A stretch of 64,000 bases of DNA from 54-19 sp038210655 (GCA_038210655.1 JBBQWM010000017.1:55432-119431); one strand, 5' to 3'. Positions 51,976 to 59,789 are shown, numbered from the stretch's first letter. The notes: a model not told the origin generated them from the letters alone. Numbers and translations are program-made.

Positions 51976-53046
51976 ATGTCAGCTACTCTCCAAAATAAGA
52001 TCGTTAACTTTACTATCTGTGTGTTAGCTCTGGCTGCGCTTATCGCGGCTTGGCGGTTTGTGCTACTTATCTCGGTGCTGACCGGTCTCTTAGGGTTGGC
52101 CGGGTTTTTTAGCATTTTCTTTTGCATCATAATCTGCGAATCTGGAATGTACCGCTATTATAACAAAAACGAACCCAAAAGCCTGCCTGGTTCGATGGCG
52201 GTGGATGCTTTGGGCAATCTTTATTACGTCGATCCATCCAAACATTGCCTGCTCAAATTTGACCCCAAAGGACAACTGATCGCTCGTTGGGGTCGAGAAG
52301 GCGGCGATCTGGGCCAGTTTTATTATCCGACCGGGGTAGCAGTTGACCGGCAAGGCCAAATCTACGTAGCCGAGTTGGGCAACTATCGGGTTCAAAAGCT
52401 GGATAGTCAGGGACGTTGTCTGGCAAGTTGGGATGGTGCGCCTAGCCTCAATCAGCCCGACCGGATTGCACTTAGCCCGGACGGTAACACGATCTATGTC
52501 AGTGATATTTCCAAACATTGTATTTTGAAGTTCGATAGGGATTTACGCTTTTTAGGCAGGTTGGGCAACGAAGGCCGGGCGGGAGGCCAGTTCCGCTATC
52601 CCGGCAACCTGACCGTCGATCCAAATGGTCAGCTTTTTGTAGCCGATACCCTTAATGGGCGGGTGCAAAAACTCGATCCGGGTGGGCGGTTCCTGGCCGA
52701 ACTTGGCAGCGAAATGCCCTTCTCCAACCCGGAGGACGAGGAAGCCCGCCCTTCCGGCTATCCGGGTGGGGTAGCGGTCGATCCCCACGATGGCAGCCTC
52801 TATATTACGACCGCTGCCGGTAAAGTCCAGAAATTTGACGGTGCCGGTCAAGAAGTTTTCAACCGCAACTTTACCAAAGAAGCCCAGGTGGGCCAGTCTT
52901 ATAGCCTGACACTGGATCAACAGGGTCAGTTGTATGTGCTGGTTAGCCAGGAACAAGACAATCGGCGGCGGCTTTATATAGACAAGTACAACCCGACCGG
53001 GCAGCTTTTAAGCCACTGGAGATTAGATCGGCGCTTTCGGTTATAA
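51976..53046 (+). CDS. Membrane-anchored NHL-repeat beta-propeller protein
   Basis: The product is 356 residues from ATG 51976; the promoter just upstream rules out the longer reading. Two membrane segments (~8-60) are followed by a soluble propeller of about six NHL repeats, e.g. 'PGSMAVDALGNLYYVDPSKH', 'YPTGVAVDRQGQIYVAELGN', 'YPGNLTVDPNGQLFVADTLN', each with 'VxDxxGxLYVAD' strands. NHL propellers bind proteins, peptides or RNA. The domain faces outward or inward depending on helix orientation, which the sequence does not settle. Function is unknown. A hairpin terminator lies at 53061. Confidence 0.82.
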   Translation: MSATLQNKIVNFTICVLALAALIAAWRFVLLISVLTGLLGLAGFFSIFFCIIICESGMYRYYNKNEPKSLPGSMAVDALGNLYYVDPSKHCLLKFDPKGQLIARWGREGGDLGQFYYPTGVAVDRQGQIYVAELGNYRVQKLDSQGRCLASWDGAPSLNQPDRIALSPDGNTIYVSDISKHCILKFDRDLRFLGRLGNEGRAGGQFRYPGNLTVDPNGQLFVADTLNGRVQKLDPGGRFLAELGSEMPFSNPEDEEARPSGYPGGVAVDPHDGSLYITTAAGKVQKFDGAGQEVFNRNFTKEAQVGQSYSLTLDQQGQLYVLVSQEQDNRRRLYIDKYNPTGQLLSHWRLDRRFRL

Positions 53047-53060
53047 TATTCCGGGAAAAA

Positions 53061-53091
53061 TAAAGGCGCGGTGGATTAAACCGCGCCTTTA
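53061..53091. terminator. Bidirectional hairpin terminator
   Basis: taaaggcgcggt / accgcgccttta with a short loop, between two convergent genes (53046 and 53118). Confidence 0.75.
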
Positions 53092-53117
53092 CAAAATTAT
53101 CTGCCGGGATAAAACTC

Positions 53118-53369
53118 TTAGGCTTCTGGCTGATCTTCTGGGCTAACCACGTCATAATAAAGACCTAGTTCGTCAAGTTTGGTGACGGGTAAGCCACACC
53201 GATAGCAAAAAGTCTGGATTGTGCGGGAGAATAAGATCACCCGCGAGTGACAACCGGGACACTCCGCCAGATTACGAATGACCTGGGCCTGTTCTTCATT
53301 CTCGGTCTCGGTCTCGGTCTCGGTCTGGTCAGTTGTAGCCCGATTGGGAGTTTCTAGGTCTGCTGTCAT
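53118..53369 (-). CDS. Small zinc-finger-like protein
   Basis: The product is 83 residues from the ATG at 53369 (an AGGAT-type site lies ~8 nt upstream); a longer reading would add a leader without support. A Thr-Glu repeat (TETETETE) near residue 14 is followed by two Cys pairs, 'CPGCHSRVILFSR' and 'FCYRCGLPV', 20 residues apart. They are likely a single zinc ribbon. The C-terminus is acidic. Function unknown. The Thr-Glu run is encoded by a gagacc-type hexamer repeat. Confidence 0.65.
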   Translation of the reverse strand: MTADLETPNRATTDQTETETETENEEQAQVIRNLAECPGCHSRVILFSRTIQTFCYRCGLPVTKLDELGLYYDVVSPEDQPEA

Positions 53370-53411
53370 AGCTAAATCCTGTCTAGGAAAACCACATTTA
53401 TACTTCCACAA

Positions 53412-53436
53412 GTAACTACTCGGCCTGGGTAATTAC
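53412..53436. repeat. Minimal GTAACTACTC element without core
   Basis: gtaactactcggcctgggtaattac: the two outer arms of the GTAACTACTCAG family stand almost back to back, lacking the gggcgacc core. Confidence 0.6.
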
Positions 53437-53547
53437 ATCCAAAAATCCAGTGGCTTTACAAATATTGTGCCTTAACTTCCTGCCTTAATATCATTATAGG
53501 TTGCTTATCGGCATTGTCAATCAATCTGGCCTGATTCAGCGTTAAGT

Positions 53548-55584
53548 TTAGGCAATATTTAAGGTTTTGAATAGAAAGGCATAAAAATCGCTTTGTTCCT
53601 CGATTTGCTTGGCAGTCGGCTTGCCTGCACCGTGTCCGGCCTTTGTCTCGATCCGTAGCAAAATCGGGTTGTCCCCCGTATGGGCGGCCTGCAAGGTCGC
53701 GGCAAATTTCTTGGCATGGAGCGGTACAACCCGGTCGTCGGTATCCGCCGTAGCAATCAGGGTCGGTGGATAGGCGACTCCTTCCTTAATATTGTGGAGC
53801 GGCGAATAGGCATATAGAAAATCGAAATGTTCCGGGTCGGCCTCGGCATTGCCATAGTCCGAAACCCAGTAACGCCCAAAAGTAAATTTGTGATAGCGCA
53901 ACATATCGATTACTGGGACGGCACAGATGACTGCTCCATACAAATCGGGGCGTTGTACTTCGCAGGCCGCCACCAAAAGTCCGCCGTTGCTGCCACCCAT
54001 AATTGCCAGCCGACTTGAACTGGTATACTTTTGGTCGATCAGCCATTCGGCAGCAGCGTGAAAGTCGTCAAAGACGTTCTGCTTGCGAGCCAGTATTCCG
54101 GCCTGATGCCAGTCTTCGCCATATTCGCCACCCCCCCGCAGGTTGGCAATCGCATATACGCCCCCGTTTTCCAGCCAGACCAGTCGCGAAACCGCGAAAG
54201 ATGGGGTCAGGCTGATGTTAAAGCCGCCATAGCCATAGAGCATGGTCGGGTTATTACCATCGAGGGCCAGACCTCGTTTGTGAACCAAAAACATGGGGAT
54301 GCGCGTGCCGTCCTTCGAGTTGTAAAAGACCTGTTTGATCTCAAAATCGTCGGCCTTAAAATTGGATTCGGAGCCACGAAACAGGGTCATTTCGCCGGTC
54401 TTAAAGTCGTAGTGGAAGATGCTGTAAGGGTAGAGAAAGGAGGTAAACCCGATAAACATTTCGCTATCGTCGCGCTTACCCGAAAGCTCGCCAATCGAGC
54501 CGATAGTCGGTAATTCGAGGTCGCGCACATAGCTACCATCCAATTCGTAGAGCTTTAACTTATGGTGCGCGTCGTGCATATAGCCCACTACAAACTGTTT
54601 ATTAACCACCGTTACGTGCGAGACTACGTCGGTCTGCTCCGGAATAATCTCTTGCCAGTTGGCCCGGTCGGGGTGGGTTGTATCAATGGCGATAATCCGG
54701 CCTCTGGGGGCTTCCATATCGGTGTTAAAGTAAAAAATCGGGCCAGCGTTGTCGATAAAATCGTAAGAAGCGTCGGCAGCATCTAATAGTTGGATAAAAG
54801 GGCCAGTGTTTTCAACTTCGCGGTAGTAGACCCGGTTCTTGGGGTCGGTTCCGTTCCAGACCACCAAAAGCAAATATTTGCCGTCCTCGGTGATAAAGGG
54901 ATTAAACCCCCACTCCTTGAAATCGGGCCGTTCGTAAATCAGTACATCTTCGGCCTGGGGTGTACCAAGCTTATGCCAGTAGACCCGGTTGTAGTAAGTT
55001 TCTTCTTCTTTTGGCAACTTACCCGACTCTGGAAAGCGGGTATAGTAAAATCCCGAATTATCGTGCTTCCAGGCAATCGAGGTAAACCGACACCATTGCA
55101 AAACTTCCGGGTAATCCTCGCCTGTATCGACCGTCCGTATTTTGATCTCCTGCCAGTCGCTCCCGCTCTGCGATACTCCATAGGCCAGCAATAGGCCGTC
55201 TTCGCTGAGGGCCTGGTTGGAAAGGGCGGCGGTTCCATCCTCGCTAAATTTATTGGGGTCGATTACAACCTTTGGTTCGCTATCTAAGGTTTGCTGCACG
55301 TATAAGACAGCTTGATTTTGCAAACCATCATTTTTAGAGAAAAAATAGCGCCCGCCTTCTTTGTAAGGTGCCGAGTAGCGGGGATAATCCCATAGTTCGG
55401 TCAAACGCTGGCTAATCCTTTCACGGGCCGGAACTGCCTGAAGATATTGGGCGGTATGCTGGTTTTGGGCTTCGACCCAGGCCAGCGTTTTGGGCGCGTC
55501 TGGGTCTTCCAACCAGCGATAAGGGTCGGCTACTTTGGTACCGTGATATTCGTCTACAATTTCTTCTTTATGTGCGATCAGCAT
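53548..55584 (-). CDS. Prolyl oligopeptidase (S9A family)
   Basis: The product is 678 residues from ATG 55584, with GAGGA 8 nt upstream; a longer reading is less likely. N-terminal 'EIVDEYHGTKVADPYRWLED', a seven-bladed propeller (~75-410), then the alpha/beta hydrolase with Ser in 'LAIMGGSNGGLLVAACE' (~531). The acid is in 'ATADTDDRVVPLHA' and the catalytic His in 'KAGHGAGKPT'. It cleaves short peptides after proline in the cytoplasm. All three catalytic residues are present. Confidence 0.93.
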   Translation of the reverse strand: MLIAHKEEIVDEYHGTKVADPYRWLEDPDAPKTLAWVEAQNQHTAQYLQAVPARERISQRLTELWDYPRYSAPYKEGGRYFFSKNDGLQNQAVLYVQQTLDSEPKVVIDPNKFSEDGTAALSNQALSEDGLLLAYGVSQSGSDWQEIKIRTVDTGEDYPEVLQWCRFTSIAWKHDNSGFYYTRFPESGKLPKEEETYYNRVYWHKLGTPQAEDVLIYERPDFKEWGFNPFITEDGKYLLLVVWNGTDPKNRVYYREVENTGPFIQLLDAADASYDFIDNAGPIFYFNTDMEAPRGRIIAIDTTHPDRANWQEIIPEQTDVVSHVTVVNKQFVVGYMHDAHHKLKLYELDGSYVRDLELPTIGSIGELSGKRDDSEMFIGFTSFLYPYSIFHYDFKTGEMTLFRGSESNFKADDFEIKQVFYNSKDGTRIPMFLVHKRGLALDGNNPTMLYGYGGFNISLTPSFAVSRLVWLENGGVYAIANLRGGGEYGEDWHQAGILARKQNVFDDFHAAAEWLIDQKYTSSSRLAIMGGSNGGLLVAACEVQRPDLYGAVICAVPVIDMLRYHKFTFGRYWVSDYGNAEADPEHFDFLYAYSPLHNIKEGVAYPPTLIATADTDDRVVPLHAKKFAATLQAAHTGDNPILLRIETKAGHGAGKPTAKQIEEQSDFYAFLFKTLNIA

Positions 55585-55713
55585 CTTGGTTGTCCTCACG
55601 ACTTTATAATTGATATACAATAATAAGAGGCATACTTTATAGCATTATAATGGGGGTGGCAAGTCAGTCCGCTATCACCGACGGTGCTGTTGGATCAAAT
55701 TAATTTATTTGAT

Positions 55714-55752
55714 AAAAAAAGACCCTAGATGTTTTACATCAGGGTCTTTTTA
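55714..55752. terminator. Bidirectional Rho-independent terminator
   Basis: aaaaagaccct / agggtcttttt with a 14-nt loop; A-run on the left and T-run on the right. It lies between the upstream end of the prolyl oligopeptidase gene and the 3' end of the receiver-like gene (55799), on whose strand it can terminate. Confidence 0.85.
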
Positions 55753-55798
55753 TCTAATTCGATTTAAATCTTTAATAAATCAAATCGTTTTTGTCAAT

Positions 55799-56632
55799 CT
55801 AACGACGACCCCACCCAAACAGGCGCGACCAAAAGCCTGGTTTGGCGGCACTTGGCGCGACGGGGGTGCTTTCGCGGCGAATCGGTGCAACCCGATAATC
55901 GGTCAGGGGCGGATTGGAGGCCGGACGCATTTGGCTCGAAGGGTTGGAAGCGGCCCCAAACGCAGTCGCAGTACTAAACCGGCGGCTGTTCAAGTCGGTT
56001 GGTTGAGCGCCCCGGCTAATTTTAACATCCGGCTTTTGGCTCGGTGCCACGTTATGGTTGGGCAGGACCTGGTAGTTAAACCGGTCGGCCCCTTGTACCA
56101 GTGCATCGGGTAAGCGGTTCCAGGCATCACTGCCCTTGATAAGGAAGTAGGGATGCTGACCGCTTAGTAACGCTTCGACGTGGCTTTTGTTTTGCGGTTC
56201 GCTGGAAACAAAGATCAAGTTCACGCCCACTTTCAGGTCGTGTAAACCGTTTACCAGACCGGGCAGGCCCACTTCGGTATCAACCGGCATCATTACATCC
56301 GAGACAATCGTTAGCTTTTTCAAGCGGGCTTCGCGCAGCCATTGCAAGGCGTGCCGGGGCGACCCGGCCTCAAAAATGGCAAAATCGGCGACCGCATGGG
56401 TCTCATCAACATTAAGATTTTCGTCAGGATGGTAAAAATAGGTCAGGCGGGGTTCAGAACGCTCCCCCAGGTGATAAATTGCACAAGAGCGATTCTTGGC
56501 ATTACAACTCATCAAAATGAGCCGGGCCATTAGCGAACGAAGTTGTACGCTGTCATCAATGATTAAAATGTAGCGCGTCTGGTGGTTAAGTTGAGGCCCA
56601 CCAATTACGGGACTATACGGTGTCATAAGCAT
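55799..56632 (-). CDS. Degenerate response-regulator receiver protein with basic/Ser-rich tail
   Basis: The 277-residue protein keeps receiver landmarks: the acidic pair in 'YILIIDDSVQLRSLMARLIL', the acceptor Asp in 'KKLTIVSDVMMPVDTEVGL', the Ser in 'NLIFVSSEPQN' and the Lys in 'YFLIKGSD'. About 60 residues (AKNRSCAIYHLGERSEPRLT..) are inserted between the first and third strands. The tail (~185-277) is rich in Pro, Ser, Arg and ends 'FWSRLFGWGRR', probably membrane- or nucleic-acid-binding. No output domain or histidine kinase gene is nearby. Confidence 0.65.
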   Translation of the reverse strand: MLMTPYSPVIGGPQLNHQTRYILIIDDSVQLRSLMARLILMSCNAKNRSCAIYHLGERSEPRLTYFYHPDENLNVDETHAVADFAIFEAGSPRHALQWLREARLKKLTIVSDVMMPVDTEVGLPGLVNGLHDLKVGVNLIFVSSEPQNKSHVEALLSGQHPYFLIKGSDAWNRLPDALVQGADRFNYQVLPNHNVAPSQKPDVKISRGAQPTDLNSRRFSTATAFGAASNPSSQMRPASNPPLTDYRVAPIRRESTPVAPSAAKPGFWSRLFGWGRR

Positions 56633-56794
56633 CCTACCCTACTAAATCCATTAACCTTAAGGCGAGGTTTCTAAGTTCTGGCGAAACCTATTTTGTATAT
56701 AGTGATTATAACATGTTGTGTCTAGTAGCAGCTATGATTGTTGTCACTATTATAAACAACCTGTTGGTTAAAGGAAATATATTTTTGGATTAGC

Positions 56795-56832
56795 ACGGGC
56801 CAGAACCGGCTTACGCCAAAGCTCTGGCCCGT
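56795..56832. terminator. GC-rich hairpin after the RskA-like gene
   Basis: acgggccaga / tctggcccgt around an 18-nt loop, 31 bp past the stop codon at 56863; 'atcttttgctt' follows on the plus strand. It is a probable terminator, but lacks a proper minus-strand U-tract. Confidence 0.55.
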
Positions 56833-56862
56833 ATCTTTTGCTTATAATTATAACGAAACCCT

Positions 56863-57657
56863 TTATTCTTTTACCTGGGCTAAATCCAGGGAAAAACGGC
56901 GTGGCCCGGTTGGTTTGTTTACACTTTGGTTGACTGGCTCAACCGTCACGACTAGCTCCGAGTAATTAGCTACCAGGAAGCTGGACGGAAAACTTTTTTC
57001 ATCTAACACAAAGGCGCGACCGCCCGTGCGAATATCCGGCATAACCGCCAGTCGTTCGTAGCCCTGTTCTTTGGTGGGGGTAGTTTTACGCAAAACCCAG
57101 GCTACATACATCTGACCGCTTGGCAACGGGTCAAGCTTGCCATAGCTCAGGCCCCAACGTAAGCGCCCGGCGTTATACAAAACCATCTTGCCGACGGGCG
57201 CGTTGTCCTCGGCTTTGAGTGGTAAAATCTGCAAGTTAGGTTCGCTCAATAGTACCGCAAACTGTGCATCTTTTTCTGGATTAGCCGATAGATTAAAGTC
57301 ACTCAAATTTTGTTGGAGGCCGTCGATTTTAGCGTTTGCGTCGAACAGAGCATAGGTCAGAATGACCAGGAGGGGTATAAACAACAACAAAACCGCAATA
57401 GCGGTCGCTCCACCTCGGCCTATGCCGGCCTGGGGACGCACCGCAGGCGAGGGGTTTGTAAGAGGTTTTTCTTCAGCTGTCGTCCGGCCTTCAGTCTGAC
57501 CGGCAGCAGGGGCTTTGTGACCACGTCGCCCGACCCCCGAAGCGAGTGGCAAAGGCTCATCCTCCGGGTATAAGTCTGCGTCCGGCTCTTCGGTAATCGC
57601 GGCAGCGGTCACTTCGCCTGCCAGTTCTTTAGCGCTCTGTTTATTTTGAATTTCCAT
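56863..57657 (-). CDS. Single-pass protein with RskA-like (anti-sigma-K) C-terminal domain
   Basis: The product is 264 residues from ATG 57657, 7 nt after a -10 element. A cytoplasmic acidic N-terminus (~1-85), a membrane helix (~87-107, 'IAVLLLFIPLLVILTYALF'), a coiled-coil segment, and an external domain ('FAVLLSEPNLQILPLKAED', 'YVAWVLRKTTPTKEQGYERL', 'SELVVTVEPVNQSV') typical of anti-sigma-K/RskA. There is no sigma-binding zinc motif and no adjacent sigma gene, so regulatory function is uncertain. The external domain alone is conserved in several envelope proteins. Confidence 0.7.
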   Translation of the reverse strand: MEIQNKQSAKELAGEVTAAAITEEPDADLYPEDEPLPLASGVGRRGHKAPAAGQTEGRTTAEEKPLTNPSPAVRPQAGIGRGGATAIAVLLLFIPLLVILTYALFDANAKIDGLQQNLSDFNLSANPEKDAQFAVLLSEPNLQILPLKAEDNAPVGKMVLYNAGRLRWGLSYGKLDPLPSGQMYVAWVLRKTTPTKEQGYERLAVMPDIRTGGRAFVLDEKSFPSSFLVANYSELVVTVEPVNQSVNKPTGPRRFSLDLAQVKE

Positions 57658-57664
57658 AGTTATA

Positions 57665-57693
57665 ATGGTAACGCACCCGACCCGCGCCGTCAA
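57665..57693 (-). promoter_or_regulatory. Promoter giving a leaderless transcript of the RskA-like gene
   Basis: TTGACG (57688-57693), 17 nt, TACCAT (57665-57670) on the minus strand. Only 7 nt separate the -10 from the ATG at 57657, so transcription should start at or next to the start codon. Confidence 0.5.
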
Positions 57694-57736
57694 CACGACT
57701 TTGTTCCTACTTTTCTAAAACTCAACCGAAAAGCCA

Positions 57737-57765
57737 TTGACAGCTTGACATAACCGGCGGATAAT
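57737..57765 (+). promoter_or_regulatory. Promoter of a candidate small RNA
   Basis: TTGACA (57737-57742), 17 nt, GATAAT (57760-57765). Transcription would begin near 57772, pointing at the 3' end of the selenoprotein gene. Confidence 0.6.
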
Positions 57766-57771
57766 AGACGG

Positions 57772-57856
57772 GTAGTTCATTTTTTATTGAGATGTTCAAA
57801 TTGAACAGCCCAAGACCCCACTGCGTTCTCAAGCGCGGCACGTGGGGTTTTTATTT
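57772..57856 (+). ncRNA. Candidate small RNA (~85 nt)
   Basis: It lies between a consensus-like promoter and a Rho-independent terminator with no open reading frame. It contains the palindrome gttcaaattgaac (57794-57806). The transcript converges on the selenoprotein gene, whose stop codon is at 57860, leaving no overlap unless termination is leaky. No known family was recognised; it does not fold as a tRNA, including tRNA-Sec. Confidence 0.45.
57813..57855 (+). terminator. Rho-independent terminator of the small RNA
   Basis: agaccccac / gtggggttt with an internal tgcg..cgcg stem, followed by TTTTTATTT on the plus strand. Confidence 0.7.
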
Positions 57857-57859
57857 GGC

Positions 57860-58453
57860 CTATTTAAAAGCCTTAGCTAATTCTTCTTGCAGCTTCTCAG
57901 GTGAGGTTAGCCCTACCACCATGCCGGTAATGAGGCCCTCTTTGTTGATAAAAAAGGTGGTGGGATGGCCCGGCACGCGGTATTTGTAGACCAGGTCGCC
58001 GGTATTATCTATCGTCACCGGGAAATTCATCTTGAAATCGCGTGCGAAATTTTTAACTTCCTGGGGTTCATCGTTCATATTGACCCCAACGATAGTTAGC
58101 TTATCTTTGTTAGCCTCATAGGTTTTGATAAAGTCAGGCAACTCCTGACGGCAAAACTCTCAGTAGACCGCCCAGTAATTGAGAACGACGACTTTGCCGC
58201 GCAGATCGCTCAATTGAAAGGAGCGGCCATTAATATCGGTCGCTTTGAAATCGGGAGCAGTCCCGCCTACTACCGGCCTAGCCGAGGCGGAAGACCCAAC
58301 CTGGGCTGCTTGGCTTGTATTAGCAGCGGTTGGCTTGCTAACCGAGGGCGGGGCGCTTGTCTCGCCACAAGCGACCAAAAGCCAACTTGCTATGACTATT
58401 GTCAGCCCGTAAATAAAACTCCGGCTGAGCGATTTTTTGTTAATTCGCAACAC
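57860..58453 (-). CDS. Thioredoxin-like lipoprotein (TlpA/ResA type) with in-frame TGA read as selenocysteine
   Basis: The 197-residue protein starts at GTG 58453 with AGGAG upstream. The signal peptide ends in lipobox LVAC (~28), then a Ser/Ala linker and thioredoxin fold: 'GTAPDFKATDINGRSFQLSD', 'GKVVVLNYWAVYUEFC' with U = TGA (58162-58160, residue 98) at the first Cys of CxxC, 'RQELPDFIKTY', 'YRVPGHPTTFFINKEG' (cis-Pro before T). The frame continues intact for 99 more codons, including the resolving Cys at 101. A stem-loop follows the TGA directly. CcdA lies upstream, so it is likely an external disulphide reductase receiving electrons from CcdA. Alternatives are a Cys-to-stop mutation or a sequence error. 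Confidence 0.82.
58122..58157 (-). promoter_or_regulatory. Bacterial SECIS-type stem-loop
   Basis: In the mRNA, 2 nt after the TGA: lower stem GUUUUG/CAAAAC (6 bp), internal loop CC/UUUAU, upper stem GUCAGG/CCUGAC (6 bp) and apical loop AGUUG. The apical loop starts 16 nt after the TGA and has G at its second position. These fit the spacing, stem and loop rules known for bacterial SECIS elements, and the sequence also codes for the protein. Confidence 0.75.
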
Positions 58454-58467
58454 TAACTTGTTCTCTC

Positions 58468-59277
58468 CTAACCTTGTTGAAACCGACCTAAGACTTTGGT
58501 AATCTCGGTCATATTATTGGTGATAATCAGCAGACCGATTACTATTAGCAAAACCCCACTGGCGATCTCGATTAGCTGATAGTGACGGCGCACACGGGCC
58601 ATAAAGCCTAACAAGCGGTTCATAAAAAGACCAGCTAATAAAAAGGGAATGCCTAGCCCGGCAGAGTAAACCAGCATCAGGCCTACCCCGTTAATGGTAC
58701 TCTGGCTATCCAGGGCGCTAGTAAGAGCAGCCCCCAGAAATGGCCCTACACATGGCGACCAACCTGCCGCGAAAGCGGCCCCCACCAAAAAGGCTCCCAG
58801 CAAGCCGGCCGGTTTGTTCAGGCCGTTAAAGTGAAAACGCCTTTCCATATTAAGGAAGCCCAGTTTAAAGACCCCGATAAAATGCAACCCCATTATGATA
58901 ACAGCGATCCCGGCGATTATCTGTATCCAGGGTCTGATGTCGGCCCCCAGCAAATCGGCTAGAGTGTAGGTTAGCCCAAAAATCAGGATAAAGACGACTG
59001 TGAAACCGGCAATAAAGGCCATTATCGAGATCAAAACTCGCTGGGTATCGGCCCAACTCATATTGGCTGGTTTTTCAGCTTCGGCACCCTCCACTCCAGC
59101 GGTACGGGCGACCGAAACGCCACTGATAAAAGAAAGGTAGCCCGGAACCAACGGCAGGACACAGGGCGACCCAAACGAAAGTACACCTTCAAAAAAAGTA
59201 GCCGGTAAATTAAGTCCATCGGTAGCGGCTAACGGTGCGTTCAAGCTGGCAAGTGTAGCCAGGGCTGAAGTTAGCAT
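58468..59277 (-). CDS. ccdA: Cytochrome c biogenesis / thiol:disulphide transporter CcdA
   Basis: The 269-residue, six-helix membrane protein has the two redox cysteines in typical places: 'LSFGSPCVLPLVPGYLSFIS' in helix 1 and 'AAGWSPCVGPFLGAALTS' in helix 4. It moves electrons from cytoplasmic thioredoxin across the membrane to external thiol proteins. An AGGGAAG site precedes the ATG. The gene is 14 bp upstream of the TlpA/ResA-like gene on the same strand. That arrangement is common for CcdA with its external acceptor, here a predicted selenoprotein. Confidence 0.92.
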   Translation of the reverse strand: MLTSALATLASLNAPLAATDGLNLPATFFEGVLSFGSPCVLPLVPGYLSFISGVSVARTAGVEGAEAEKPANMSWADTQRVLISIMAFIAGFTVVFILIFGLTYTLADLLGADIRPWIQIIAGIAVIIMGLHFIGVFKLGFLNMERRFHFNGLNKPAGLLGAFLVGAAFAAGWSPCVGPFLGAALTSALDSQSTINGVGLMLVYSAGLGIPFLLAGLFMNRLLGFMARVRRHYQLIEIASGVLLIVIGLLIITNNMTEITKVLGRFQQG

Positions 59278-59459
59278 TCTTAACTTCCCTTCCAGATATA
59301 ATCTTTTATGCTACCCAGGTTGGCTATAGCGAGTAATAGCCTTTAGTCATTATAAACCATCTTTTCGAGTTTTTGTAATACTCTTTGATAAACATACTAT
59401 AACAGAGATTACTTACAAGAGCGTTACACAGAGCTTAATGGCAGGTTAATATAAGGCTT

Positions 59460-59789
59460 GTGAATGGCCCAAAAATAGACCTGAAAGAAGAGTTAATCTT
59501 ATTCAAAGATAGTGTACTAAAAGCTAACTCGCAAGGAACCATGAAAATGTGCGAGTGCTTTTGTCACGATTTCATTTTGAGGTGCAAAGCCTGCTCTGGG
59601 CAGCCTTGCCAGGACTGGCAGCGCTCATGGCCCGCTTGGTGGCCCGGCGCTAAGACGGTCAATTGTGGATATGTGGATAATTTCGGGCAAAATGTGGATA
59701 ACTTTAGCGGCAAGGGGTCGGGTAGCACAAAAGACCTGCCAAAAAAGTTAGCAAGTTATTTCAAAATCACTAAAATTGTGTTAAGATAG
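59460..59789 (+). CDS. Doubtful ORF overlapping DnaA boxes
   Basis: It would encode 109 residues from GTG, with a Cys/Trp-rich middle ('CECFCHDFILRCKACSGQPC') and a C-terminal half that overlaps three DnaA-box-like sequences and a promoter. There is no convincing ribosome-binding site and no recognised family. It might be a small element-encoded protein, but could equally be a chance frame in the origin region. Confidence 0.25.
   Translation: MNGPKIDLKEELILFKDSVLKANSQGTMKMCECFCHDFILRCKACSGQPCQDWQRSWPAWWPGAKTVNCGYVDNFGQNVDNFSGKGSGSTKDLPKKLASYFKITKIVLR
59664..59701 (+). other. DnaA-box cluster, candidate replication origin
   Basis: TGTGGATAT (59664), TGTGGATAA (59672) and TGTGGATAA (59693) stand in direct orientation; two are perfect DnaA boxes. 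AT-rich DNA follows up to 59930. They lie ~650 bp upstream of a replication protein gene. Confidence 0.55.

Noticed and set aside
57772..57856. tRNA-Sec gene (selC)
   Set aside because: There is no acceptor stem, no long variable arm pairing and no correctly placed TCA anticodon loop.
57860..58141. Thioredoxin C-terminal half as a separate gene with TTG start
   Set aside because: It shares the frame of the upstream half across one TGA, starts inside the CxxC helix and would lack the active site.
58139..58162. Simple nonsense mutation in a decaying TlpA gene
   Set aside because: No other frameshift or stop is present, and the SECIS-like two-part stem immediately after the TGA is not expected by chance. 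Not fully excluded without the Sec machinery.
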